In this document: positions 19,482 through 31,455 of the stretch, piece after piece
Layout: the number at the start of each line of letters is the position of its first letter
Position numbering within the stretch: position 1 is the first letter of the stretch
Position numbers and translations under genes: made by a program
From: Tretioscincus oriximinensis
Taxonomy: Eukaryota > Chordata > Lepidosauria > Squamata > Gymnophthalmidae
Direction: 5' to 3'
DNA: 64,000 nt
Assembly: GCA_022410635.1 (NCBI GenBank)
Contig: JAJVDF010000300.1
Location: 566,856 to 630,855, forward strand
Notes under the pieces: generated by a model
What the model was told of the DNA's origin: nothing
Database searches by the model: none
Seen by the model: only the letters and a program-made list of their open reading frames with translations

Positions 19482-19655
19482 GTTTGATTCTGCGCTCCCC
19501 CACAAAAGGCCGGCTGGGTGGCCTTGGGCTACTCGCAGTTCCTTAGAGCTCTCTCAGCCCCACTTACTTCACAAGGTTTCTGTGGTGAAGAGAAGAACAG
19601 AAGCTTATGGAAGCTGCTTTGGTTCCTTTTGGGTTGAGAAAAATGGTCTATAAAA
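19482..19655 (+). mobile_element. Sauria-type SINE, 5'-truncated
   Basis: ggctgggtggccttgggct, then ctctcagccccacttacttc, and a diverged 3' tail (cttttgggttgagaaaaatg). Confidence 0.7.
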
Positions 19656-19679
19656 TAGTGATGGGGCACCTGGAAGCCA

Positions 19680-20280
19680 GATATCGGGCAGGGATATAAT
19701 GAAATCTACCACATCTAAGAGCGCCTATAATCCGCGTGACAAAAGCAAAGCTGATTTTCAAACAACGACTTAAGGACATCCAAGCCCAAAGCGATCTAGC
19801 ATCAATCGCTCAAGCCGGACCCCTGTTCGGTTCAGAGAACTATTAAACATTCAAGATGCCGCCCTGACTAAGGAAATTGTACACGAAAGTCCACTTCGAC
19901 CTGGGAAGATATCAAAATATTAGTTTTAACAACGGACTATGTCCCTGTGGATCAGGAAAGATTGAAACAACCATCTCCTTCCTGTTGGAACGCCAGCTAT
20001 TTATTGATCTTCGAGAACGACATCTCCATCCTTTACTGGCAATCTCCCACTGCAGAACTGATAAGGACCGTGCCGATTTGCTGTTAAGGGTGTGCGTGAT
20101 CAATACACTGTTATTGGAAGCGCTCTCTTTTTAGAATATGCTGCTAAAAAGCGCTCCACGTCATTGGCAAATTTGGAACTCAATTTGAACTGATTCTCTT
20201 AACATGTTCAGCGCAGTTTTATAGTATTCTTTTATCTTTTTATCTTTTAGTTTTTTTAAATTTTACACATGGAATTTGTA
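19680..20280 (+). mobile_element. LINE ORF2 C-terminal remnant (unassigned clade)
   Basis: An open frame at 19877-20134 contains Cys-Pro-Cys-Gly followed by Glu-Thr and, further on, Phe-Ile-Asp-Leu-Arg. This resembles the zinc-knuckle-like C-terminus found after the reverse transcriptase in several LINE clades. No reverse transcriptase remains. Confidence 0.5.
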
Positions 20281-20320
20281 ATAAGTGTCCTTTGGTTGAT
20301 ATGGACTTTCAACTAATCAC

Positions 20321-20955
20321 CAGTGGTGACTGGTCCACTTTGAGATTGGAGGGGCACAGGACAAGTGCTTTCCTAACATCGCCAAGGCTCCCTTCTTCGA
20401 TTTCCCACTCCTCCATGAAGCCAGCTGGGTGACCTTGGGCCAGTCACAGTTCTTTCAACTCTCTCAGCCCCACCTACTCCACAGGGTGTCTGTTGTGGAG
20501 AAAGCAACAAAAGCTATGTGCGCCACCCTATGGTAGGCCACCCTGAGACCTTCAGATATAGGGCGGGATATAAATACAAATAAATAAATAATACATGAAA
20601 TGACACCTCCTCCAGCCTTGGCAAAATTAGGAAAGCAGCTGGGAGGAGGCACATTCAGGCACTTACCGGTCTCTCTCTCAGCCTACAAGTTGAATGTCAA
20701 TACAAAATGGCCCCTGTACAGAAACTGAGAGAGAGATTGTAGCCCCTCCCAGGCAGCCCTCCCATTGGTTCTGGGATCGGCGAGCCCTTTCGTCAAGACA
20801 AAATCTGCGTGGAACTTTTTCATTTGTTGGCAGCTCCTTTATGAAGGCCTACGATTGACCAAGATTTCTCCATTGTTTTCTCTGGAGATTTTATCATTGA
20901 TTTTAATCTCTGAGTGTTCGCCGGACCCTATGAACCGAGAGACAAACCTCCACTG
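20321..20955 (-). mobile_element. hAT-like element N4, copy a, with SINE insertion
   Basis: Begins cagtggtgactgg and ends cctccactg. Perfect 8-bp flanking duplication ctaatcac (20313-20320 and 20956-20963). A Sauria-type SINE at 20395-20606 is inserted. The arm at 20607-20940 is the inverse of copy b at 21509. Confidence 0.85.
20395..20606 (+). mobile_element. Sauria-type SINE inside hAT N4
   Basis: Body from tttcccactcctccatgaag through gccagtcacagttctttcaa, and a tail with agaccttcagatatagggcg ending in (aaat)n. Confidence 0.85.
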
Positions 20956-20974
20956 CTAATCACTAATAAATATC

Positions 20975-21110
20975 TCCCTGCTCAATGCAGGATTCAGTAA
21001 ACCATCCCAGATCAGTGGTTATCCAGCCTCTGGTTGAAGATTTCAACCCAGGGAGAATTCACCACTTCCTGGGCCAAATAGCACCATGCAGATCATTTTA
21101 AGTATCTACC
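20975..21110 (-). mobile_element. CR1-type LINE fragment
   Basis: ccctgctcaatgcaggattc and atccagcctctggttgaaga match the second CR1 subfamily. Confidence 0.6.
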
Positions 21111-21508
21111 CCCACTGAAAATGGATATGGGATGACAGGAGGGGCGCCTTGGGAACCAAAGTGACACCTTATTACTGTAAGTGGAAACACACCCTGGCTT
21201 TTTGCTGAGTTTGGACATCCTGGAAAGACTACAGTAAGAGCTGAATATTTGCCAGCTGCCATCTCCCGTCTGCTATTGTTACTGAGCCTGCGTCCAAACT
21301 TTGTGGAATCTGTTTGCAGGATTGAGCCTGGAGACACGAAGGTCTCGCATCTATCTTTAAGCCTTCCTCAGTCCAGAGGAATATGTTTAATCCATATATT
21401 TTTCCTGGTTTAGTCCCTTCCAAAAAGACGGGTGAAGCTTATTCTTCAGAACCAGCATTCATACTTCCAGAAAAGCCTTGTTTGGATGAAGCCAGAAAAG
21501 TGAACATC

Positions 21509-21863
21509 CAGTGGCGGCTGGCCACTGTGTTCGTGGGGTTCGGCGAACACTCAGAGATTAAAATCAACGATAAAATCTCCTTTCATAGAGGAGCTGCCAA
21601 CAAATCAAAAAGCTCCAGGCAGCTTTTCTAATTGGCAAAAGGGGTCGCCAATCCCTGAACCAGTGGGAGGGCTGCCTAGGAGGGGCTACAGTTTCTCTCT
21701 CAGTTTCTGTAGAGGGGCCATTTTGTATTGACATTCAACTTGTAGGCTGAGAGAGAGACCGGTAAGTGCCTGAATGTGCCTCCTCCCAGCTGCTTTCCTA
21801 ATTTTGCCAAGGCTGGAGGAACCTGCAACCCCACCCCGGCCCAAACTGCACCAGCCACCACTG
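21509..21863 (+). mobile_element. hAT-like element N4, copy b
   Basis: 355 bp, with ends cagtggcggctgg and ccagccaccactg. Target duplication tgaacatc against tgtacatc (7 of 8). Inverse orientation to copy a. Confidence 0.85.
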
Positions 21864-22139
21864 TGTACATCCTATTAGATATTAGATTACATTCACTGAG
21901 AAAGTTTTGCAAAAAGTCCTTTTGCATAGCTTTTTCCCAAGTCAGAATTTGTGAGAAAGTTGCATCAAGGAAACGTACAACAAACACTCTTGTTGTTGTA
22001 TAATGTGGCGTGGTGGTATAGAGCTTAGGAAATGGTCCTCCAACAAGAGAGGCCTGTTCTTGAAGCACCGTATTAGCCATGGGGAGGGCTAAGCGCCCTC
22101 TACTGGCCAGGTAAATCAGCTGTTTGAAAGCACTTTGCA

Positions 22140-23430
22140 ATTAGATAAATGAATACCTTCACAATGTTTGTGTGTTGGGGGGGGTTAGACAAATGGTAAA
22201 TCTTCAGGTGGAAAAAATAGTTTCTTCTTTTTCTTCTTCTTCCTCTCTTCCTCCTCATTATTTTAAGAAATATATTTTAAGAAAAACATTTCTGGACAAC
22301 TTGCAGTCCAGTGTAGTCAATCAGTAGGGCAACAGCGTTGGACTCCTATCCGGTAACCTCGCAGTTCATGGTTGGGCCAGTCACAGTTCTTTAGAACTCT
22401 CTCAGCTCTGCCTACTTCACAGGGTGTCTGTTGTGGAGAAAGCAACCAACAAAATCCTGATGAAAGGGGTTCAGTCCAAGCAGAGAGAACAAAAAGGAGA
22501 ACCCTACAACACCAAGCAAAAGGTGAGAGTAAAATTGGCTAAGTATAATAATACATTAAAATCATGTATAGAAAGCACTATATGAAATTCCACAGCATTG
22601 GTCTCCTATGTCTGTTATCTCTGCCTTCTTCCTGTCCTGTCATCTAAGGCTGGAGAAGATCTATAATTGTATTTCCTTCCTTTGTGGCTGTGAACTAGAG
22701 GGGACCCATAAGAATGGGAGTTCCTTTCCAAAAGAAATGTCTGCAAAGGGCTGCTCAGTATGACTCACGACAGCCAAGTCATCTTCTCCACGGCACGGTC
22801 CCTCTGGTTGACCCGACAGCACAATTGTTCCATGGTGTAAGCTTGATGGAAATGTGGGGGGAGAATTTCTCATGTCATGAATCTCCCCCTTCCCTGCCTG
22901 GCCTTCCAGGGTGAAGATTTCTCTTGCCCCAAAATCTCTCCAGCCACTCTTGGTGTTCATACCCCTCCCTGGATCAGCTACATCCCACGTTTCTTACAAC
23001 ATTGCTCTTAAATAGGTTCCTTGGTTAACAAGTTCAGGCACAGAGACTTTCCGTTTAATCTAATGACACGTAGGTAAAAACGATGCTTTCCTTGGCTTCC
23101 ACATGGAACCAAATGAAAGCAAAGATGCTTCAGCTGGCAACTGCTTAGATTCCGAATAACCGTTTAATGCATATGCAAAAAGCAGAGTGAAATATTCTAG
23201 GGCTGTATCCGGACAGGCTTTTAAAACAGGACAGAAAATGGATTCAGGCAGCCCCGGCCCCCCAGCAAAGAGATTTCCCAGGGATTCCCTTGCTACAATA
23301 GGACTAAAACCAGAGAAAAGGGATTCTGATTTTTTTCAGGTCTCAGTCCACTTCTCAGGTGGAGTCCCGTTTCTTTGACCTGTAGAAAGGGCCAAGGGCA
23401 GATTATTTTGGGGTGGAAACATCCATCTGT
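22140..23430. other. Mostly unclassified, with one SINE fragment
   Basis: A Sauria-type SINE remnant lies at about 22316-22450 (gggccagtcacagttcttta, ctacttcacagggtgtctgt). A (ttc)n run is at 22225-22250. No exon with convincing splice sites was seen in the rest. Confidence 0.4.
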
Positions 23431-23435
23431 GGGGG

Positions 23436-24175
23436 TGTGGCGACCCCTACCTGAGGGCCCTACTATTCGATGACCCTCACAGTCAGTGGTGCCACAATAT
23501 CCACCCTGTTGCCCAAGCCAGCACCCACGACTGCTTGCAGCAACAGTACTATCCTCCAGGCCTACACAAGGCCTCAGTGTTTACCTCAGGATGAGGGCTT
23601 TATTCACAGCCCCCACCAGTAGCGTGCTTANTTTTGTGGTTACAGAANTAAAGAAAGAGAGAGATGTTTGAACTGCAACAAATAACAAGTTTATTGTTTA
23701 CAAACAGGGAATAGAAGAAAGACTAGAATAATAAAGCCTCGGCTTTTATCAAGTAAGCCTGACTCAAGCACACACACACAGCTAGAGTAACATTAGTTTC
23801 CAGATCCTTAAAGAGACAGGCCCTGTGTCACTTTATTTGTTCCAGCCCCAAGTCAAGCCTCAGCTTTGACTCCTCCAGGCTACCATACACTTCTACCCCC
23901 TCCCTCTGAGGCACATCAGAAGTGGACCCCTCTGTCCACTTGCTACACCACAAGTCTCTCTGACAGAAAGGCCTCTAGCCCTGGTCAGCCTCCCTTTTAA
24001 CTGCTGACCAGCCGGCTACTCGAGGCCCCATTGGCTGGCTCCTCCAGCCATGCCCCCTCCCAAACAGGGAACCAGGGAGCCACGCCCCTGCCTAAGCCTG
24101 CTCTTCCCCCCTCCCTCTGGGATAACTAGTAAGTAAACAAAAGAAACACAAACCTCTAAAATGGAGGACGCCACA
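23436..24175 (-). mobile_element. Solo LTR, 740 bp, minus orientation
   Basis: Homologous along its length to 13432-14172, but inverted. Starts tgtggcgacccc and ends gacgccaca. Flanked by ggggg on both sides (23431-23435 and 24176-24180), a 5-bp target duplication of low complexity. The inverse of aataaa is present near 23835. No retroviral coding sequence is attached. Confidence 0.85.
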
Positions 24176-24234
24176 GGGGGAAGGAAAGGGAGGACTGGAA
24201 ACTCCTTCCTGGCCAATAGTCACCAATTTGATAC

Positions 24235-24600
24235 TCCTCTATGAGAGCCATCTGGGTGTCCTTGGGCCAGTCACAGTTCTTTAGAACTCTCTCAGCCCCA
24301 CCTACTTCACAGGGTGTCTGTTGTGAAGAACTACCTTATGGTTGGCCACCCTAATAGATGACTAGATGACCCCTTTTGGGGGGGGAGTTGAAAACCTGGT
24401 TTTGGGGTGCTTCCCAGTTTTTTCTGAGGAAATTTTTTTCAAAAACTTTTTTTTCAAATTTTGTTTTGTTTTGTTTTTTTTTCTCTCAGAAAAAAAACGG
24501 GAAGCACCCCCAAAACAGGTTTTCAACCCCTCCAAAAAGGGGTCATCTGGTCAGCCTAGTTATAGGATGGAATATAAGTACAAATAAATAAATAACAAAC
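24235..24600 (+). mobile_element. Sauria-type SINE split by a fold-back MITE
   Basis: Body at 24235-24354 (ctctcagccccacctacttc). Its tail resumes at 24559 with gttataggatggaatataag and (aaat)n. The MITE at 24355-24558 lies between. Confidence 0.8.
24355..24558. mobile_element. GGCTGACCAGATG fold-back MITE
   Basis: Left end diverged (tagatgactagatgacccc), right end ggggtcatctggtcagccta. Arms complementary over about 80 bp. Confidence 0.85.
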
Positions 24601-24884
24601 CCAACTCAGGGTGTTGACAGTGCTGGGAGTTTTCTAGTGGGAAATCATACCTTGGGAGCCTGAAAACCTTGCGCATTTGGAGTTCTCGTTATTTCGTGAG
24701 TTACTAGATAAAAGTTTACACCTTTAATGATTGTAAAAAAATGGGGTGAACCTGGTGACAAGTCCTCTTTTCCATAGCTATTAAAGGGGTAAATTTCTGT
24801 CCCAGATTTCATGAGGCTTGGTGATAAACTGGGGCCACGTTTTTGTCAACAATAACAAATTACTAGTTTCCGATTTATCATCTT

Positions 24885-25205
24885 CCGGCACCATTTCTGT
24901 TTCCGGCTTTATGAGTATCCGTTATATTTCTGCCTGCTTTTTTGCTATATTGTTTTTTTTCCACGATAACAAGTGCTTATTATGAAAGCTTGGATGCCCA
25001 ACAGCTTCATCAAGTTGCAGAAGCAGCATCAGCAGTCTGTATATGAAGAAAGTGAAACAGGAGATGTTGTTGTGNTGGCAGCAGGGCATGCTGGGAAGTG
25101 AAGTCCAAGTAGTGGGCAGCCTCTTTGGCCTAGCCCGCACGAGACCCTGCCCCGGAGATTGCAGCTCCCAGCCTGCACCGCCGCTATTCCTGGACAGGTG
25201 AATGC
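24885..25205 (+). mobile_element. Unnamed interspersed repeat U1
   Basis: Long copy containing all U1 blocks, from the ccatttctgtttccgg region to ctcccagcctgcaccgccgc. Confidence 0.6.
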
Positions 25206-25990
25206 TTTCTCAACCAATCTGCACTCCGTCCCATTCGTGGAAATTACCTTTTCTGCTATCAGGAAGTTGCCGGGGACCCATCTGTCCCGTTTTATTGACA
25301 AGAGTTCCTTAAGTGATTTAGGATTGCCCCTGTTTGAGGAAAACTTTTGCTTTCCAGGCATTTAAAAATGCACTAATTCGAAAAAACGTTCGCTCAAAAC
25401 TCGATCTAGTTTCTGGCTGCAGTAGTCTTCTAATGCTCCTTGCAGAATGTCGCAAGCTTTTTTTCTGATCAAAACTATCTTTCAAGAGAAGATTACAATC
25501 GAGCTCTATAGACTAGACTGACATAAATTTCTGTATTATGGTCTTCGTATGAAGCCAGCTAGTGCTAGTGAAAGCATTTGAGGGACGAAGTCGCTGACGA
25601 CGTGAAATTGACTTTAAGTGCCTTTGTGTTAAAGGGAGAAGAAGAGACACAAGAGCCTTTGTCTCCTCAGCCAAGTCAGAAAAAGGAGGAATTATTTAGA
25701 CTGAGAAGATATAAAAGGAGCCATTCTTGGCCAGTGAGGCAGTTTTCCTTCCACCCTATTGACCTCGGCTGTTAATCCAATAGGTCAACACAGTCAAGAA
25801 TGATGCAGGGTCTCCATAGTACCAGCCACCTCCCTAAAAATTACAGGGTGATCTGTACATATATTAAAAAACGTATAACAGAGCCCAACATTCCTTGGTA
25901 CAATGACCAATGACAGGGCTTGGAACTTTGGCAGTCTCCAGAGACCAATGATAGGGCTCAGAACTTTGGCAGCCTAACAATTAACCAGGA
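25206..25990. other. Unclassified stretch
   Basis: Two adjacent forward copies of an accaatgacagggct...aactttggcag unit at 25908-25972 belong to the purine-tract repeat family. Otherwise nothing identified. Confidence 0.35.
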
Positions 25991-26159
25991 AGTAAATACT
26001 GAGCATGCTCAGCCAGCGATTCTGTGCCAAAAATGATGGGAACTGTACGAGAATCTTGCGGAGTCCCTGATATAACACACCCTCGCATGTGATCAGAGAT
26101 CAAGTGAAGAAATACACAAGAGAAATTGCCTTACTCTGATTCCCACCCATTTTACCGGA

Positions 26160-26300
26160 CATAATATCATTTAGTTACTTCCAGTATTTGCTTCCAGCGA
26201 AAATGGTGCCTGGACTGATGTCACTTCCTGGCCCACCCAGGAAGTGACATTACTTTTTGACACCACTTCCTGTCCCACCCAGGAAGTGACTTCACAAAAA
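26160..26300. repeat. Local repeats of cacttcctggcccaccc type
   Basis: Blocks reading acttcctg...cccacccaggaagtga recur here and, diverged, near 28550-28650 and 31020-31050. Function and class unknown. Confidence 0.4.
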
Positions 26301-27222
26301 TGTCNNGCATGAGATCTGCCAGAGATGTTTTTCCTCCGGTAAGCTCCCATCATTGCATGCAGCAATTCTCCATCAACATGAGGCTGAGACATCACGATGT
26401 TACTACCATCGCACTAGGAAAACCTCATGTACCATCAAAGATTCAGGGGCATTCCTGTAAGATAAAACAACATGTCACAAAAGCCTTTATAAAAGCACAA
26501 GAAAGCCAGAAGACCATCTCTCAGACATCCATTACTGATCTAACCCAGTCCTTACACTTCCAGAATTCAAGACAATTTATTTATTTATTTTATTTAAAAT
26601 TATTAAATCCTGCCCTTCNGTATTGGTCCCAGGCGAGGTCCAATACTTTCAGAGGCTGCTGCACCGAGACATCCTGTCAACCTCCCCACCTCCTCCTCCT
26701 CACCTCAGTTGAACCATTTGACAGCGCAACGTCCTGCTCGTCGCTTCACCAAGCCTATCTCCAGGCTGCAGCCCCTGAAAGCAGGCGGAAGACTGGCTGG
26801 AAGGAGGGCACAGCCGAAGCAACGCGGCGGAGCTGGCTGCGTATCATGAGAATTAAGTATACGTGTGCACAGACANGCCATTGCTATATTCCGGAATATA
26901 GCTTTGTAGTGCTTTTTAGCTCGTCGTGTGCACAAGGTCTAAACTACCACTAAGAGCTGAATAAACCCTTTGAGCTGAATCACTTTCTGCCTTTGGGCTT
27001 CATTAGCCATCGGTGGCATCACAAGTGGTCTGCAGTGATACAAAATATATATATATATATTCTCAGCCTCCACCATGGTTTTCAGTTTGGCTGGGAGGGG
27101 ATATCGCCATCGTCATTACAACAGAAAAAGAAACAATACATAAAACATTGAACTCAAACATCAGAATAACAAGTAGTCAATTAAAACAAAGTTAATCGGT
27201 GGTATCAAAGACTCTGGAGAAC

Positions 27223-27225
<3 letters not shown>
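26300..27225. other. Mostly unclassified stretch
   Basis: A LINE/SINE tail-like (attt)n block lies at 26576-26600. ctgaataaaccctttgagct at about 26958 looks like an LTR polyadenylation region, but no LTR boundaries were found. Confidence 0.3.
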
Positions 27226-27300
<75 letters not shown>

Positions 27301-27370
27301 ATAATAATAATAATTAATTATTAATTATTAATTATTAATTATTAATTATTAATTATTAATTATTAATTAG
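27226..27370. repeat. (ATT)n microsatellite grading into a taattat heptamer array
   Basis: About 70 bases of pure att units, then about 70 bases of a 7-base att-aatt repeat. Confidence 0.95.
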
Positions 27371-27680
27371 TTCAAACTGTGTACTTAGCACTGTGCAAGA
27401 CTGTCTTTAGCTGAGATTTGAAATTGGTGAGGAGATCGTGTGGAGGAAGGAGAAGGTTCCAGAGGTTTGAGGCATCTTATGAGCAGGCAAAGGGCTCATG
27501 AAGGCTGATATAGATAAATAAGAGAAGGAAGGTAGGAACAAGGTCGTAAAGGGCTTTAAAAGTCAGGACCGAGAGCATGAAATGAATGCCGTAAAGAATA
27601 GGAAGCTGATGGAGAGCCATCAAGGAGAGGCATGATATGGTCAAACCAGCCGGAGTGTTGAATAGAACTTCTAAAGTAGA
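27371..27680 (-). mobile_element. Ancient L2-like LINE 3' remnant (tentative)
   Basis: aaagggctttaaaagtcagg, atgaatgccgtaaagaatag and gagccatcaaggagaggcat resemble the 3' part of old L2-type elements shared among amniotes. Assignment is by memory of the sequence pattern only. Confidence 0.35.
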
Positions 27681-27689
27681 CACACTTTC

Positions 27690-28250
27690 CCCTGTCTTCT
27701 AGGTGAAAGTAGGTCTACTCCTGTCTTCTGAAAAGGGACACTCAGAACCAAGCAACCATTGTCTGCTTTACAAAGAGTTAATTCGGAAAACAAGTCACTT
27801 TGTGTTCTAGTTTTAAAATATATGAGGTCCCCTTTCCGCACGGCACAGCGTGATTTGCAGGTAAATTTCCACAGCTGAGGCAGCAGCCTTCCCTTGGGAA
27901 ATTCCGTCTTTTTAATATGATTAAGGAGGGCAAAAGTTAGTGAAGAATTGAATATAGTACAGAACACAAGAACAATTAGCGGCTGCCGTTAGCATCCCTG
28001 CCTGGAGCGGCTGGCAGTGAGACGGAGGCCTCGGCCGATTGGAAAGGGAGGCAAGCGGGGAGGAAACCAGCAGGCATTAATCAGCAGAATCTGGAAGGGG
28101 TTTCTGTGTGGGGTTTGAGTGCAAATGACATGGAAACTAGATCCAGAAATACCAGAATATTAATTGGTTGTTCCGATGGAACCGTGCAAATTTTACACTT
28201 TTTAAAGTCTAAAGTAGACTTGAGGTTCATCCATTTGTTTGTCACTGGTT
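27690..28250. other. Unclassified unique-looking stretch
   Basis: No repeat recognised. Minus-strand frame at 27671-27967 lacks splice support. Confidence 0.3.
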
Positions 28251-28390
28251 TCTTGTAGGCANGGGGTGCTAGATGTAAACAATAATAAGCTGCCAGCTTC
28301 CTGTTTCTCTGCTTACTGGCAGAATTCCTGTTTTATGGTTTTAAGTTTGTTTCTGCCTGCTTTTCAACACTGNTTTTTCACTCTGAATGA
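28250..28390 (+). mobile_element. Unnamed interspersed repeat U1, partial
   Basis: gccagcttcctgtttctctg to tctgcctgcttttcaacact. Confidence 0.55.
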
Positions 28391-28959
28391 ACCATAGTGG
28401 TTAGTTTACCTTGTTCCATTGGTGAAAATTGTGTGAGAATCTCATGTGTTTTGTGAGATTGTCCACTCTCATACAATGCAGGAATTCTTGTATAACAATG
28501 TATGAGAAATATGCTGAGGCCAGGAGTCACATCATTGTGATGTCACTTCCGGCCCCGAGTTCTGGAAAGGATGCCCCAGCAGTGACATGTGGTCTCTGCT
28601 TCCAGGAATGGCACCCAGAGTGATGTCACTTCCAGTCCCTCCCCGGAAGTGATAGCACAAAATCTCCACAAGCACTTTGTGTGCGAGGAGAACACCATAT
28701 GTCCGAGATTTTCAGGTTTCCGGGGCAAGATTTCCTGCTGGATAATGTCCAGCACTTGTTCCCGTCTGAACCTGCATTACAGTTCAAAGGGAGGCCAAAA
28801 TTCATTTCTGTTCCCTGAAAGAGGAAGAGAAAATGAGTAGGTAAAATGTGTTTAGCAGCTTGGGGGAAGTACCGTCTGCCAAATGATTTTGGGTTTGTTT
28901 GTTTTTCCCTTACAGTGGGATTAGTAGGGAAATAGATCACTCACTACATTAGACAAGGG

Positions 28960-29080
28960 ATAGGAGCATGCCATCTGCATGCTAGTGTAGGCTACAACAG
29001 GCCCCATATGGCATGTGAATGACCAATCTCTGTACCAAGATATAACCCAGAATAAGGCTCAGTGGGGTCAGGGCCTAAGA
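28960..29080. mobile_element. GTCCACA-type MITE remnant
   Basis: gtgtaggctacaacaggccc, gcatgtgaatgaccaatctc and aacccagaataaggctc blocks. Confidence 0.55.
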
Positions 29081-29244
29081 AGGAAAAGGTGAACAGCAGG
29101 AGCTTTCATGTTCAAGTCTCCTTCCTGAATAACTGCTTCAAGAATATCTAGGAAGTGAATTTTATAGCATCTTAGAGATTAATGTTAGAGAAGAATGTTG
29201 GACCAAAAAAATGAAGTGTCTGTTTCTTTAGCTATTGGAAAATT

Positions 29245-29655
29245 GTAAGCAGGTTTTCTCTATGTTTTAAGAACTAAGGGTCCTTAGCTTTGAGACCCAT
29301 GGTCTTCCTTTATCTTTGGTTTTTTCACCCAGAGGGTCATCGGCCTATGGAAATTACTTCCTGAAGAGGTAGTGGTAGCTAACAGCTTGGATAGTTTCAA
29401 GACAGGACTAGACAAGTTCATGGACATCAAGGGTATAAATAACTAGTAGGATGGATGCCTGGTTGTTGCCTCCGNGATGGAGCCACAGGCAGGACTCTTG
29501 AAATACCATTTGCAGGGAGTCATGAACAGGAGCATATTTTGCTTTCCTCTGTTCAGGCTGCCCAGGGGCATCTGGGGGCTTCTGTATGGGACAGAAGGCT
29601 GGACTAGGTTGGCTGTGGACTGATCCAGTATGGCTCTTCTTAGCTTCTTATGATT
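29245..29655 (+). mobile_element. CR1/L3-type LINE 3' end
   Basis: ttttttcacccagagggtca, gtagctaacagcttggatag and catttgcagggagtcatgaa blocks in order, ending at ggctcttcttagcttctta. Confidence 0.85.
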
Positions 29656-29659
29656 TGGA

Positions 29660-30120
29660 AATCCTCTCTCTACTCTTTGACAAATGGTTTGCTACGAGAT
29701 TCACTCCTTACACAAGCAACAAAGGAATTACATTGGAAAGACATAACACAGGAGAGTTTTCTATTTATTCATACTCATGTAATAAGGATGATTGTGTGGA
29801 ACTCATTGATGGCAAAATCGGAACACATGTTACAAAATGCAGCTAATACATTAACGGTTATACAGGGATATTCCATTTTGGGGACTGTTTTTTTTCTGGC
29901 AGCCTAGAATAAAACTGTTTGCAGAGTTTGTGATATTTCTGGCTGTAATTATTTTTCAGTTGTTGGTTGGAAACGGATTTCAGCAGGTATTGAGATCCGG
30001 AAGGGAACAAGAAACTTTACAATGACTAATGGCAGCCTTAAAAAATATCATAAATCAGTTAGTAGTCGTGATTAATCTCCAACCTTTTGAGGAGTTCACA
30101 GGATTCCTGATACTGTAATC
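29660..30120. other. Unclassified, possibly old LINE-derived
   Basis: Short frames with no family match that I can support. Confidence 0.25.
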
Positions 30121-30124
30121 AAAA

Positions 30125-30710
30125 ACCAGGAATGAAGTGCCTAAGAGGTGCCCTGCTGAATGGGGCCAGAGCCCATCTAGTCCAGCCTTCTGTTTCACAC
30201 AGTGGCCCACAAGTGCACTTGGGCATCTCAGGCAGAAGGAGGCAAAATCTTCTATTCTTGATTTCCTTCAATCGAGGGAATCCCACCTGTTGCTCCATCC
30301 TGGAGGCAAGAGATCCAGCTTAGTAACTACATATACTCTTGGCTTCCATGAACTTGTCTAGTCCTGTCCTAAAGCTATCCAGGCTGCTAGCTACCACTAT
30401 CTCTTCTGGAAGTAAAATCCACAGACCGATGAGCCTCCTGGTGAAAAAAGACTTTCCCTTACCTGTCCTCACTCTATTGCCCATCAGTTTCAAGGGATGT
30501 CTCCTGGTCCTAATGTTGTGTGACAGAGAAAATATTTTTTTTCTCTATTCACTTATCCACCTCATGCATGATTTTATGCATGTCAGTCAGATCACCTCTT
30601 AAACGCCATCTTTCGAGGCTGAGGAGGCAGCACCATGTTTTCATTCTTGTTGCCCTTTTCTGCACACCTTCTGGTTCCACAATATATTTTTTGAGAATAG
30701 AAATTATGCA
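30125..30710 (-). mobile_element. CR1/L3-type LINE 3' fragment
   Basis: Inverse order of the family blocks: gcccatctagtccagccttc, tcctgtcctaaagctatcca, ccctctggtcc-like region, and gcccttttctgcacacctt. Confidence 0.85.
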
Positions 30711-30719
30711 ACCCTTACT

Positions 30720-31340
30720 TTAGCCAAATACTTTAAAAAGGTATTTTTAAAACTGTCAGTCTCCCTTTCCACGTAGCCACCTACTTCTTCCTGGTTTCAG
30801 ATCTCACAAAACTCATAAACTATGGAGAAATCAAAGGGACGTGTTTGCAATATCTAACAATTAGGAAAGAGGAACAAGCTTAGAAATAGCACATCAGGAG
30901 TTCAGAAGTTCAGGGTAGGAGCAGTGATGGAAGTCAGATATCGGGCAGGGAGGCAGAGAATCTCGAGGAGCCCTGGGTAATCGTGCGCGCAAAGCATGTG
31001 CNGGATTTTTATAATATCATTTCCTGGGCACGACAGGAAGTGATGTCACCCTGGATGCCATTTCCCCAGAAGCGTGAGATTCTCATACGATTCCCATCAT
31101 TGGGTATGAGTGTCCAAAGACCTTTGTAAGGCTGTTCTTGGCCAGAGGCTCCAGACCAGCAGAGTCCACATGTCTGGACTTAAAACGAAGGCCTGCTTAT
31201 GGCTCAAAGACCTCTGAGGGGCTGTTCAGGGCCATGGGCTGAAGCCCAGCAGGGTCCTGAACATCAGCATCCTCACTGGTTGAGGAAGGGGGCATGACAG
31301 TACCCCATCCTTTCCCAACCAAACTTCTTCTTTGCTCTCT
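30720..31340. other. Unclassified stretch with aggaagtgatgtca repeat unit
   Basis: An aggaagtgatgtcaccct unit at about 31033 links it to repeats at 26200 and 28600. Confidence 0.3.
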
Positions 31341-31344
31341 TCGG

Positions 31345-31455
31345 CTTCAGACTGCCCAGGTGCCACTAGTGGGCCACTGTGTGTGAGAGAATGCTGGACT
31401 AGATGGGCTCTGGCCCCATTCAGCAGGGCTCCTCTTATGTCCTTATGTTCTAGAC
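31345..31455 (+). mobile_element. CR1/L3-type LINE 3' terminus
   Basis: Only the terminal about 110 bp: gactgcccaggtgccactag to ctcctcttatgtccttatgt. Confidence 0.8.

Noticed and set aside
13432..24175. A single provirus bounded by the two LTRs
   Set aside because: The LTRs are in opposite orientation, have different flanking duplications and enclose no retroviral genes.
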